Source: Scytalidium lignicola (lineage: Eukaryota; Ascomycota; Leotiomycetes). From it: 64,000 bases of DNA. Under the pieces are notes generated by a model. The model was not told the DNA's origin, did not search any database, and saw only the letters and a program-made list of their open reading frames with translations. The translations under genes were made by a program, and so were the position numbers. Where the stretch lies: NCBI GenBank assembly GCA_002812745.2, contig NCSJ02000056.1, forward strand, positions 62,001 to 126,000, in the 5' to 3' direction. Shown in pieces: positions 44,838-57,162 of this stretch. Each line of letters opens with the position of its first letter. The stretch's first letter is position 1.

Positions 44838-47800
44838 TAGGAAAAATATCTTGAGAAACATAAAGAATTTGTTNAAAAAGCATAATAAAAAAGAAGGATA
44901 AAGACTTTAAATCCTCAAAATCAAGTTTAAACTTTGANTTTTAACTTAAATATAATCAACTTAAACAAATCTAGTTTTTTTATAATTGTAAATCTTAAGA
45001 ACTTCTTTATATTCAACTATAACTACTAGCTTATGGACATAAGCATTACAGATTATATAACAAACCATATATCATAGTTTAAGTTAAATTCTTACTAAGA
45101 GTATCATGATCTAATACTTATAAAAATAAGAAATAAATTTACTTAAATTACTAACTTAAGTATAATTATACTTAAAATAAAGTTAAATGATAATTTAACA
45201 TTTACTTTATAACTCTTTAATGTTTATTATATCCTTACTTTCTCAGTTAACGTTCTTAAAGGAGTAAAGCTTTTAAATCAAGGTAAAGAAGCTTATATAA
45301 CTACAAAAAGCATTTACAATAAGAATAGAATTGAATTTAGTATTATAAACATGTTTATAGATAGTATATATTTGAAATTAACTAATATCCTAAAAGTTCT
45401 CCTTATAATACTTCTAATTAAGCAATCTATACTTAATTTAGATCTTATTTATTAATACCTTAATTATATTAGTATTAAAGTAATTAAGAATATTATAAAA
45501 ATTATTATTAAAATCAATAAAGGCCTTATAAAAGTAGTAAAAAAAAGAAGAAACCTTTTTGTACAAAGCTTATGAATATAATTACTCTTAGAAGAACATT
45601 TTTAAGAAGCTTAAAATACAAGTTGTAAAAGTTATAAAAATACTTAATATTAATATTTTTACAATTACTCCTCTAGGTTATAATAAGTATAATTATACTA
45701 TTACAATTATATATGATGTTATAAATGTTATATAGAGTTATACTTATAAGGAGAAGAAAAGAGCTTATGATGTTATTATTTACTATATTGCCTTGATGAA
45801 GAATTAATATAAAACTATTCTTAAACACCTTCATATTAACAAAAGGAATAAGTTTAATAGTNAAAAAGCTTGATAAATACATTTAAAAGAATAGTATAAA
45901 AGTTATTATTATTACTTTGTATACTTCATATCAAGGAGAATACTCTAAATGCGTTAAATATGTTATATTCATATAAATGTATATTATGATGATTATAAAT
46001 AATATACTATAGTATTTGTAGTTAGAATATTATAAAACAATTGTAATAGTCAGAAATCAATTAACAATACTAATATTAAAGAATAACACTTTATACATTA
46101 AGTTTATAAAACAAGTTAACCTTGAAGGTAATTATATTCTAGATATATCTAACTTACAAGTAATTAGTTTTAAAGTATTAGTTTATATTAATACTAATCA
46201 ACATGTTAAATTGTAAAAGATAACTCTTAAAGCTGAAGAAGGAATCCTTCTCAGCTTTAAAGGTAATTTAATATATTATTATTAAGTGTTAATATACTCT
46301 TATAAGCTTGTACAGTCATTATATATTACTTTTATAAAAGGAAATATTAAACTCAAAGACTTGAAGACATTTACAAGTCTTCTTAAAGCCTTAAATGTTG
46401 AATTAGTACTTAAAGATATTATAATTGTTAATATTAAGACTTTTATAATATTAAATTTTGTTAATATAAAGACTTTTATAATGTTAAATCTTGATATAAC
46501 ATTTGAAGAAGTCTTTAAATCGTTTATAACAAAGGAGATAGAAGATGATAATAATACTTTAGATATAATTTAAAAAGTACTTGTTATTTAAGCTTTTAAA
46601 GGTTATAATAAGCTTAAAGGTTTTAAAAACAAGAAACTTAACATAATTACATTAAATATCAACTTCTCAAGTTTATAATTGACTAGAGTAAAAACTGTTA
46701 TATTATCTTAATTATTAAATACACTTGTAGAATACTCTTCAAGGGTATTCATTATGGATAATAAAATTATAAGCTAGCTTATAAACATTGTAATAGCTTA
46801 TAAATATTGTCTTTTTACAAGGTAAGCCTTAAATATAAGTTATGCTTTAGTTGTATTTACAAATCCATTAAAGTTAAATACAATTAAAGAAGCTTGTAAT
46901 TCAATATATTATAAAAGGTAAGATGACATTATGAAGGCTGAGTTAGCCTTCTTAATAAAGTATAACACTTTTAAGTTATCAACTCTCCTAGAAGAGAAAT
47001 ACACTCTTTATAACAAGTAAGTATTCAAGGTTAAATATAACTCTGATTATAAAATTAAATATTTTAAGATTAGATTTGTAGTTAAAAGTTATAAACAATA
47101 TTATAGTATTGACTATGATTAAACTTAAGCAAGTATAACTAAGTTTATTATTTAAAAGGCTTTATTAACTTTAACTACTTACTTTAATTAAGAAGTTAAC
47201 TAAATAAACATAATTATAATATTCTTAAATGATGATATAAATACTGAAATCTATATTGAACTTCTTGAAGATATTATAATTAAAAACCTTTTAAAATTAA
47301 ATGTTAAAATTAATAATATAAACATTAAATATATAAGTTTAAAAACTATTATTTTACAATTCTAAAAGTTACTTTATAACTTAAAACAAATATTATATTA
47401 TTAATAGTAAAAGCTTATTATAAAGTTAAAAGAGATTAGATATTCTTTGTTAATTTTTAATTTAAATATATTTTATAATCTTGATTTAAGAATTTATATT
47501 TATACTTATATTGACGACTTTCTGATTATAAGCTTNAAAAAGCCCTTAATTTATAACCTTGAAGAAGAAATTACATAATCTCTTCGAAATAGTTGATATA
47601 AGATTAACTATATACTTTCTAAGCATATGTATTATTTATAATTGCTAAAACAAGATTATTTTTATAGTCTAAGATATATATATCAATAAAATTTTTAAAC
47701 ACTTTAATTATAACAATATAAAACTAGCTTAGTCTCTTATAAAAGTTAAAGCATTTATAATTTTGGTTAAAAACGAAGATATTACTTTTACAGTTAATAT

Positions 47801-48116
47801 TTAGTTGTATATAAAGGAAGTTGGTTTGTTAATGTATCTTATAATATAAACAAGACCTGATCTTACTTTTATAACTTCTAAGTTATTACAATTTCTGCAA
47901 AATCCTTTTGTTTAATACTTAAAAGTAGTCAAACATGTTTACTAGTATCTTATTCATATATATAATTATAATATCACATTCAGTAAAGATCTTAACTATT
48001 ATAACTATAATGATATTAATTATAATAAGTATATTAAAACTTATTATTCTATTATAAGTTATATATTCTTTCTTGTTAAAGGACTTATTTCTTAGCATTA
48101 TTAATACTTTCCTTAC

Positions 48117-48310
48117 TGTCGGTTCACTTGTAACACGAAGTATAGTACACAATTATACATAATATACTCGTTGTACTATTCCATGGTTGTTGTACGAATA
48201 AGGGTAGGAGGGCAAAGCTATAAAAGCTTCGCTTGTTCTTACTACCTAATCGGGACTAGCTTACAGGGGCACATGAATATCATGTGTACATAACCATTAT
48301 TCTACCAACA
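48117..48310 (-). repeat. 3' LTR of the nested copia element
   Basis: 194 bp, best-preserved of three copies: begins TGTCGGTTCAC, ends TCTACCAACA. It keeps C or G at sites where the other copies have T or A (for example ACACGAAGTATAGTAC against ACATGAAGTACAATAT). Confidence 0.9.
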
Positions 48311-48641
48311 TTAAAGCTACTCTAAAAATGATCGTACATTATAACTCTTNAAAACGCTCAAATCTGTAGAGTTTTCCTAATCACATGTTAATTGTTTAAT
48401 TAAGAATAACTCTAAATCCCTCCTCCATATAATTCTCTGTTCTACTACTTACACCATTATATTCTACTTATTCTACCACTTCTAATTATACTTTATTCAT
48501 ATCCAACAACTATTTTAAAGTGCTAAATAACTTTCCTTTGGTCATAAAATCAACTAGGTTTGTAATTCCTTCAATCCATTATACTTCAGTGATCTAGCAT
48601 TGTTCATACACTTGATGAAGGTATATTATATTAATCATGAG

Positions 48642-48839
48642 TTACTTTTCTTGTATAATTCTTAACTTGACAAGGTAATTGTATAATAACCTCAAATCTG
48701 TACATATAACTAGTAAGAGGTCAATTTCAAGGATTTCTTTAATAATTGACTTGATTATAACCTTTATATTGAATCCATAAGCTATTCTGTACAATTCTGA
48801 GGTTAAAACACTATATATAACCCTTTTACACTTGATCAA
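48642..48839 (-). pseudogene. Copia RNase H fragment of the nested element
   Basis: A 65-codon frame reads IKCKRVIYSVLTSELYRIA, IKSIIKEIL and LVICTDLRLLYNYLVKL, matching the copia RNase H core (K-R-V-x-R-S-V-L-x-S-E-L-Y and C-T-D-S-x-S-L-Y). Ser to Leu and Asp to Asn changes in the active-site region are single transitions. It is part of a dead polyprotein. Confidence 0.85.
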
Positions 48840-51800
48840 CGTCCAGTATAATGTATTTACATTTCCTTTTTAGTCTGTAAATGTTATAATATAGCTAATT
48901 TATAACAATAAGTCTTTGTTATTTACAAATAAGGCATTTATAAAGATTAATAGTTGTAATGTCTCCTTATTAAACTTGATGAATTGTATTCCTCTGACAA
49001 CATTCTGGATTTGTTATTATAAGTGTTTATTCAATGATTTTATGTCTTCTTGGCTAAGATCAATAGTTTAAGTGATTACTAATAGGTTGTATAATACTTT
49101 TGGTTAGTAAACTAAAGTTATATATACTCCTTAAGTATATTGTATAATATATTACTCTTTAATAATAAGGTTTTAGCATATAATTCCTTATAAGCTTATT
49201 ATAGTAGTTGATTTCCTAATTACAAGTTGTAGATTAATACATTAACACTCTTGAATAAGTAAAATTCTAGTATTATTCAATTATATAATACTTTTATTAA
49301 ACTTAATTCCCTTGTTAATAATTAACATTTCATGTTCTTTTGTTAGGAAATTAGCTTTTTTCAATTATTCTTGCTTAAGTTCAGCAAATTAAACATCTTC
49401 AACAAACAAGGTATTGTTAGTTTGAAGCCTTATAACACTAAAAGGTTTAGTATTATACAATAAGCAAAAGTTGTATGTTGATAGTTTTATAACAAGTGCC
49501 TTGACATAATAAGAGTAATAAGTCTAGAACTAGTAATTTCTAACTTTAAAGACTTTGTAAAGTAGCTTTACAACTTGTAAAATTAAGCTTTCATAAAGAC
49601 TAAGTTGCTTTATAAGCTCTAAAGGTAGTTATATATAGAAATCCTAATTCAGTAAGGTGGTAGACTACATGTATACTTGTGAAATGTCTTGTAAGTACAA
49701 ACTTATGTCTTTATACTTTATAATAACAATACAAAGAATAATATACTAACTAACATGTTAAATAGTAAGTGATTAAGTTAAAACAAGCTTCTTCTTGTTA
49801 TCCTTATAAGCTTATACTATAAAGTATGACTTTTTAAAAGCTTTTTCAATTCCCTTGTTCTTAATTTCATTTACAAACCTAGTATTAAATATATATATAT
49901 CATTAAGCATACTTTAAAGGTTTACAATCTCAAAAACACCCTTTTCAAGTAGTCTTGATATTTCAGCTTGACATAAGGTTATAAATTAAGGTTGTTCAAG
50001 TTCCTCATCTTATAAGAAGATAATGACTTCAGGGTATTTACAAGGTTTTCTATGTCTACACTTTACTGATGGTATTAATAGTAAAGCAACAATTATAGTC
50101 AACTTGTTAAGCTCCTCTTAATACTCTTTAGTAATTGTAGTTTCTAACTTTAGCTTTAGTAACTTAATTCTATCAATTCTTTTCATAAGTATAAGATATG
50201 GTTTCATAACCATTAACCTGAATAGTATGTTCTTATATAATAATACTAATACATATATTTCTTTGTTTATACTTACAAACTTGTATAACTCTTCTTAACT
50301 TCTGTTTTAACTTGTGTTTCTTACTCTTTACACAAGAACATCTGAATTCAACAGTAAGTCATGAATAATACTTATATCAAGGCTATTATATATGTTGATC
50401 ATATCTTATACTTGTTGTTTTGCCTTGATTTTGCTGATTTCCTCTATAGCCTTCTTAATCATCATAACTCTTTAACTTATAGTTAAGGCTAGGATATTAA
50501 GTTCTAATATACATAAGTAAATACTATAAACTAATAGTATAAAGACAAGTTTATCAAGTCTTACTAAATCATTGACAACCTTGAATACTATTTATAAAGT
50601 TATATCTTTATCAAGATTACAGATTTCAATTACAATTATCTAGTAAGCATATCATACAAGTGCATAATATCGTTTAACATAGCTAATTAAGTTATAAGCT
50701 TCTACTAAAACCACTTTCAAGGTTATTCTTATAATTATAACACTTTGCTAGAACTCTTTATTAACAAAGTTCTTTCTAATATTAGTTATAATCTAGTCTA
50801 AAGGTCTTAAGTAAGTGTTAATCTAACAAGCTTGTAAAGTATCCTAAGTATACTTTATACTGATATTCTAAAGTTATTTATTAGCTTAATAATATATTCT
50901 TTTGTTAATGATATAAAGTATAAGTTTATTGTTAATGTAAAAGATATTAACAATAATAAAGTAATTAAAGTTAACATTATCTTATAAGTTGAATCTAAAT
51001 CTTCTTAACAACTTATTATAATGTTAATAATAAGTATAAAACTTGATAAAGTATTCTAATATGTTTTTGTTAATATCATAGCTTATACAATCTAATATAC
51101 ATTATAATCTGACTACTAACAAATAGTTAAAATGTTAGTATAAACATTGTAATTCTATATTAGTCAAGAAACAAGAGTTTTCTTTTAGTAAATTAAAAAC
51201 AAGAGTATGTAAAGATATGTCTTAAAGTNAAAAAGTTATGGCTAAATCATTATATGACTAAAACACTTCCTTATAAAGTAATAAGTAAGTTTATAAAGTT
51301 GTTAAAATATATATCTAATTAGTTTATATCTATTAAGTATAACAAAAAGGATATAGTCAACTTAATTATATAAAATTCAATTTGTTCAATTAATGTATTC
51401 ACTAATATAAAACCTATTAAAGTTATACTCTTAATTCTAAATTGTATTATCACTATGCCTTTAGTTACAGTATTCAGTGTTATAGTTTAGTTTACTTGTT
51501 GTAAAACTTTGAATTGACTATAACTAGCTGTAAAGTACTTTACAACTCTTGTATCAATCAAGATTCTATGAAATTATCTTGAATTGTACCTTATTAAGCT
51601 TTTTATACTATATACTTCTGTTGTGATTATTGTGAAGGTTTTTAAGTCAAGTTCTTAAAGGTAATTCTTAATTGTTAACACCTTAGTAGTTAGTTGGTAT
51701 AAGAAAGCATTATTAGCTAATTCCATAGTAATTAGTATAATTAATTCTACTAAGAAACTTCTACATGAGATAAAGAACATAGTTATAGTAAAGAATATAG

Positions 51801-54212
51801 TTTTAGGCTAGTCAAGTTCTTTAAGGCTTGTTTTTATATTATTATAAGCAAATAAGGTCTTGAAAGTAAGGAGTTCAATGCCGAGGGTTTGCTACAAGAG
51901 TTGTGGATTACTACAATAAAATTGGTTAAAGTTTTTACTTTATATAAGTATATAAGAGCTTAATTTGTCTTCTTCGAAGTTACTTCCTTCATAATCAACA
52001 ACATATTGTTTAAACTATTCATTGAAACATTGTTCAAAACCACAAACATTAAAGCTAAATTTACTTATATTTCTAGCTTTAAAACATGCTTTCTTTGCAT
52101 CTTACTCTTCTTACAAGTATTTCCATAATCAACACCCTTCCCTTTTATATATAAAGCATCTTCCTTACATTTAAAAGTATAAAGTAATATGTTTAAGGCC
52201 TTGTAGATTAAATCATTAACTTATATTATGATTAGTATAATAACAATAGTCTGTAAAGTAGGTTTCATTATTATGTTCTTATTCCTTTTCCTTCTTATAT
52301 AATATGATAGATAAATAAAGTTTGTTGATAAATTACCTTAAATCTCTTAATAAGTTTAAAATAGCATATTTACATGCTGAAAATCCTTAACAAGCAATAA
52401 TCAACTTCTTATAAAGAATATTAGTCATCTTATAAGCTAGTTAAAGGCTATATTAAAGCTTTTAAAGCTTGTTGATAAGTAATTATACATTCTCAAGTAT
52501 TGTTTTCCTAAGGTTTACAATTGTAATTAAGGTTAATGTTATACCTTCTTATTCAGTATAAATTCAACAATAATATGTAAGTTCTTTGTAAAAGTTATAT
52601 AAGTAAGTATATACTTCTTTAAACATGTGTTTAATAAGGTGATTAACAATAAAATAACCTTTTGTTAACCTTGTTAACATAGTAAGGAACACTTTAATAT
52701 AAAATTCCTCTAACAATTCTACTTATTCATAATAACTCTTAAAGATCATCAATTTGTATTTAAAGTTGTTAGTCATTCTATTATACTTTTAGTCTTTTAT
52801 GTACATCTTGACAATATCAAAGACTTGTTTTATATACATAAGCTGAGTTGAAGGTAATAATAATAAGCTAAGCTCATAATAAGAGTTGTAGTCTTGTTAT
52901 AACCTGTAAAACTGTTAATAGTCATTCTAAGAGGTTATAGAGGTTAGAAAAGTACTTAATTCCCAACTTATATACATTGAACTAAGAACTTTAAAGTTGA
53001 TTTAAACATCTGTAAAGTAAGTAATTATAAGAAGTATAATAATTACAAAAGTAATAAGTCCTTTTTAAAAGTCTTAAGAAGTATATTAAAGGTCTTCTTC
53101 ACTTTATAAATGTTATTCCTCCTCTTGTATAATGTTCACAAGAGTTTAAATAATTATAATACTCTTAGTATTATACATTATATATATATTACTATAATAA
53201 AAGCAATTCTATAAGCTTTATATCTCTTTTTAAGTAATAACCTTGAAAGTATTAATTATAAAGTTCTTAAAGTCCTTTTAGAATAAGTCTTATAAGTTTG
53301 CATTATTAATTCTGTTAAGGTAATACTTGTAAACCTTGATAGTTAAGTATTCTTGTATGTCCTTTATAATAACATCCTTAAGGTTTATTCCCTATTCTCA
53401 TTTCTTAATTAATATTGTCCAATTCACCTTTATAATACTCTTTATTACCCTTGTAATAATTTCTAGCCTATTCTCCTTTATAATCCTTGTTATATCTCTT
53501 ATTTCTACTATATTTCCTGTTATTCCTAAGCTTTATATTATTGTCTACTAGTATTAATACAAAGTGCTTAAGTAGTTAAAAAGCAAAGTTGGTTATACTT
53601 GAGTATAAAGAGTATTTACTTATAAGTAATAAACTCCATAATCTTAAAGGCTTGGACAAATGTCTTTAAGAGTATAATAACTTCTTAGTCTTCTTAATCG
53701 TCACAGTTTCATAAGCTTTTAAATTCTCCTGTATACTTGTAAAAGCTTGTAATTCTATGATGAAAGTGAAGGTAAGATGAAAGATTATAGTTTTGATGTA
53801 TTATTTCCAGTCTGTAAGAAGAGTAATAAAGAATATAAGTAATTTTTAAATAGAAATTAATGAAAATAAGTTGTAAAAGAATAGTTTTTCAAATAGAATT
53901 AGTTAATTAGCTAATTATACAACTTTATAAGTAGACTACTTAATGTCCAACCAAATATGTTGTTTTTAACAAAAACAAGTTTAACAATAACAATTATAAA
54001 AGTAAATTACTTAATGTTTAATTAATTAAGTTATAAGTTAATAAATAACTGTTTTCCTCTTTGACTAGGTAGATTTCAGCTTTGTAAGTAAACTACTGGA
54101 CGTTTAACTGAATAAAAGTTATAATCTCCTGAGATTTAACTTCAAAAGTAGACTACTTAGCATTTAACTAATTGAATGATAATCTCTTGATTTATATGTA
54201 TAAACTGATCAA

Positions 54213-54406
54213 TGTCAGTTTACCTGTAACATGAAGTACAATATACAATTATACATAATATACTTGTTGTGCTATTCTATGGTTATTGTACAAATAGGAG
54301 TAAGAGGGCAAAGTTGTAAGAGCTTTACTCGTTCCTACTACCTAATTAGGACTAACTTACAAGGGCATGTGAATATTACATGTACATAACCACTATTCTA
54401 CTAATA
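54213..54406 (-). repeat. 5' LTR of the nested copia element
   Basis: 194 bp, matches 48117-48310; its outer end is CTAATA where the other copy has CCAACA, that is two C to T changes. The DNA to its left (53880-54212) is the element leader, also found at 15298-15633. Confidence 0.88.
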
Positions 54407-54876
54407 CTTACATTACTTTATTAATTACAAAGGTTGAATATTATACTTTATCAAAGGCTTCTTAAGAAGTCATTTAACTATTAAGGCTTCTTATTAAGCT
54501 CAAAATAACTATAACTAGCATTAAGATTATTACAACCTTAAATGATGATAATCAAGACTTTTTAATACTTGTTAAAATGTTAAAATAATCAAATCATGTT
54601 AAGTATATTAATATACATTATCATTATATTTACAAGAAGGTTTAATCTAGTAAAATTAAGTTAAACTATATACTTACCTTAATTATGGTTACTGACAGCC
54701 TTACAAAGTTACTTATAACTTAGAAACATACTGATTTCCTTAAATTGTTGAATTTACAGTCCATCAAGCTAAATACCATGAATTAAGTCCTTACAAGGCT
54801 ATCAATTTTGGTGTTTTCACTATAAGAAACTTAGATCTACTTTACATAGCCTTCATATGTTCATAGCATAGGGGCA

Positions 54877-55135
54877 TGTTGTAATATTTAGAGTTTACAG
54901 ATGCCACTTCACAGTGTTCTTACAGTTGCCTATGCTAGGGCTTACGGATAGGGTTTACGGTAAGCTACCACTGTAGGCAACTATAAGCACCTTACGGGTG
55001 CCTGTACGACCGTAACTATTGACCATAACGGTTTTACGGCCATAACTCTCTGTATATATAGAATCTACTGTAGTTGTAAACTCCTTAAGCAATCAATACA
55101 ATAATGGTTCTGTATTCCTGCATTTCCAGTCAACA
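54877..55135 (+). repeat. 3' LTR of the outer copia element
   Basis: 259 bp, same length as the 5' LTR. Begins TGTTGTAATATTTAG (TGTTGCAATATTTGG in the 5' copy), ends CCAGTCAACA. TSD TTATT follows directly. Confidence 0.92.
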
Positions 55136-55140
55136 TTATT

Positions 55141-57162
55141 TAATTAAATTACTATAAACAGTATTCGAACCTATAACTTGTCAAAGGTTAAAGTGTAATA
55201 GTTAAACTATAATAAATATAAATTCTATAACATAATAACTTTTATCACTAGTCTGTATAATATATATAAAAGGGTAAGTAATGAAAACTCTTCATACACT
55301 CGACTGTTAACTCCGTCAATTATGGTTAAGTTTACAGTCGACCACAGCGGTTACGCACGTATTAATCTTTGACACTTGTGGTATAGTGCTAATGACATAA
55401 TCTAGTGTGGGCTTAGGTTTTCTGACTTAAGTAGTCTGAAGCACTGTAAGCCAATTACGTTTAGTAGTACGGTCTATATTTCGACAAACGTGTCAATATG
55501 TTGCTTACTTGTATCCGAACGCCGACTTGCCTTTATCAGAATAGGCTCGGCACTGAGACATTGAGATGATAGCCTGATAGCCTGATACTGCAGTATCTGC
55601 CAAAGAATTAACTCACATGGTGCAACAGTCGATAAAATCTTTTTACTCCTAATACCTAGCGCTGATCTGGACACCAATTAGCAACTATAATCCCATCTTA
55701 TGAAAAGTCAGGGGGTTTAGTTCAGCCCTGTAATGCGGCAACATCCCTTATAACGGGCCGAATATGTCAGACTCGAGGCGGTAAGAGACACGGCTGGGAC
55801 TCTGATTACTTAAACACAGGCTCCGCTTGGCTCTCTGGTTGGTGCAAATTTTGCTTTGTAAATGGGGTGAAACTCCGCTCTTGGTCTGATAATTGTGCTA
55901 ACGAAAGTGCAAATAGGGGCAATGCTTATACGATTGTACAGGCCGGTTTGTCAATATGACGATGTGACTTGACTGGAGATCGAATAACGAACTGTGTATC
56001 TGCTAATAAGTAACAATAAATTGGAGGCTTGTGTATACTAGTTACAATATATATTGGGAATTAGCTAAGTAGTAAATACTCAGACAGNAAAAAAGGAGAT
56101 TGAGTTGAAACGAGTAAGAAAACAAGAACCACTTTTTCAAGGCCCATATGCATTTTCGTCCTTTCAGGCCAACATTATGATAATTGCTCGACCCGCCGAA
56201 ATTCCATCCCATGTTATACTCTTGTATTAGGCAACTGTGCATAGAAATCATCTTACTGGATATTTTTAAGCTGACATGCTGCAGCTGGAGTGGGTGGACA
56301 ATGTTCAGACGGCAAAAAGGGCTGCGGCATTAAATAACTAGTAAGAATATATCGGACGGCTTGAAGACGGTCTGGAACAGACTAGGGTTCTGTACCTGGC
56401 AGAATATTGCATATTTAATCCTGATTGACTGCCCTAGTGTTGACCCAGGATGCGCGACAAGGATTACAACAAGGGCTTGTTGTTAATAAGAAATCTCTTT
56501 GGTGCTTGTCGTGCTTGTGTCTGAATAAACTCAGGCCTCGGCTAGGGGCGCAACCCAGGCTCGCCAGGAGGCGAATTACAGTAGAGACTCTGTTGAAGGC
56601 AACAACTTCGGTACTGACATCCAGGCACAGATTTACTCCAATTAGTGGACACAAGCTTCAGGAACCATGTGGGAACGAGAGGAAAAAATAGTCAACTACA
56701 TCTGATCTGCCTGCCACCTTCCTAGATTAGTTTCCCTTCCTCTTCGAATTTCCGTGCTGACTGTAAGATTCTTCGGGCATAAAGGCGCTAGTTTGGTGAA
56801 TACACCGGAGGAAAGCTTGGGTAGACTAATAAGCTTTGAAGCTGTCAGTGCCACTAATGACATACATATCCAGCAGTCAGCGCTATTGAAGCATGTAATC
56901 TTTCATCGCGAAGTCATTATGAGTCCCACTTTGGAGGTGTCTCCGCGTGAGCTGACGATGATGATGACCGAGTTAAAGACAATCAGGCGACGATTCTTAT
57001 TATCAAATAGTAATGGGAAATGTTCCCTTAGCAGAGGCATAACGGTCATAGCTGAAAAATATATATAAAGTCATGTAGGGAGAACCTATGGCTGGTCCCT
57101 CTTGATGACCAGGCCGTCACCGACCCTTTTCTCTTCTCTTTTTTCTTTTGAAGCTGGCCAAG
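55141..57162. other. Intergenic, 2 kb, with a tRNA-like relic at its left end
   Basis: 55151-55213 on the minus strand has a tRNA-like acceptor pairing and GGTTCGAATAC B-box sequence but is about 10 nt too short for a tRNA. From 55300 the composition becomes normal. A region at about 56440-56690 is GC-rich without a convincing gene. The right part is the GH55 promoter with TATATATAAAG near 57057. Confidence 0.45.
55151..55213 (-). pseudogene. Possible tRNA relic
   Basis: Read on the minus strand, the ends ATTATAG and TTATAGT can pair over 7 bp with two G-T pairs. TAGTTTAACTA resembles an A box and GGTTCGAATAC a B box/T loop. The 63-nt length and poor anticodon arm argue against a working tRNA. 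It begins 10 bp from the copia target duplication. An organelle-derived or RIPed tRNA copy is possible. Confidence 0.3.

Larger units (their letters stand above)
48117..54406 (-). mobile_element. Second copia element nested in the outer copia, TSD CTTAC
   Basis: LTRs of exactly 194 bp (48117-48310, 54213-54406) are flanked by CTTAC (48112-48116, 54407-54411). The outer element's RNase H reads up to SYIFFLVKGLIS and then resumes after the insertion, proving nesting. RNase H of the nested element lies at 48642-48839 on the minus strand, so the left LTR is its 3' LTR. The 5.9-kb interior is almost wholly RIPed with no long frames. The LTR family is the same as at 15634-15945. Confidence 0.9.
43784..55135 (+). 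mobile_element. Full-length Ty1/copia retrotransposon (outer element), TSD TTATT
   Basis: Two 259-bp LTRs (43784-44042, 54877-55135) with TGTTG...CAACA ends are flanked by TTATT (43779-43783, 55136-55140). After the 5' LTR comes GGTTATAAGCTTGGTCAG, resembling a primer-binding site, and ATAGGGGCA precedes the 3' LTR as polypurine tract. Subtracting the nested element leaves about 5.06 kb, normal for copia. Readable relics in order: Gag N-terminus (44130), zinc knuckle (44796-44837), protease-like LMDISITDYITN (about 45030), RT with VFKVKYNSD, SYKQYYSIDYD and TYIDDFLIIS (47020-47532), and RNase H split by the nested insertion, resuming at 54412 and ending with NHVKYINIHYHYIYKKV. The body is heavily RIPed, while the LTRs are not. 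Confidence 0.92.

Noticed and set aside
46286..46573. 95-codon plus frame in the outer copia
   Set aside because: A piece of the mutated copia polyprotein, with no separate start or domain.
53336..53551. 71-codon hydrophobic frame in AT-rich DNA
   Set aside because: Inside the nested copia element; Ile/Phe/Leu-rich composition follows from RIPed AT content, not from a membrane protein.
56415..56700. GC-rich block starting TGTTGACCC, possible solo LTR
   Set aside because: No second copy in the window and no convincing matching end or target duplication.
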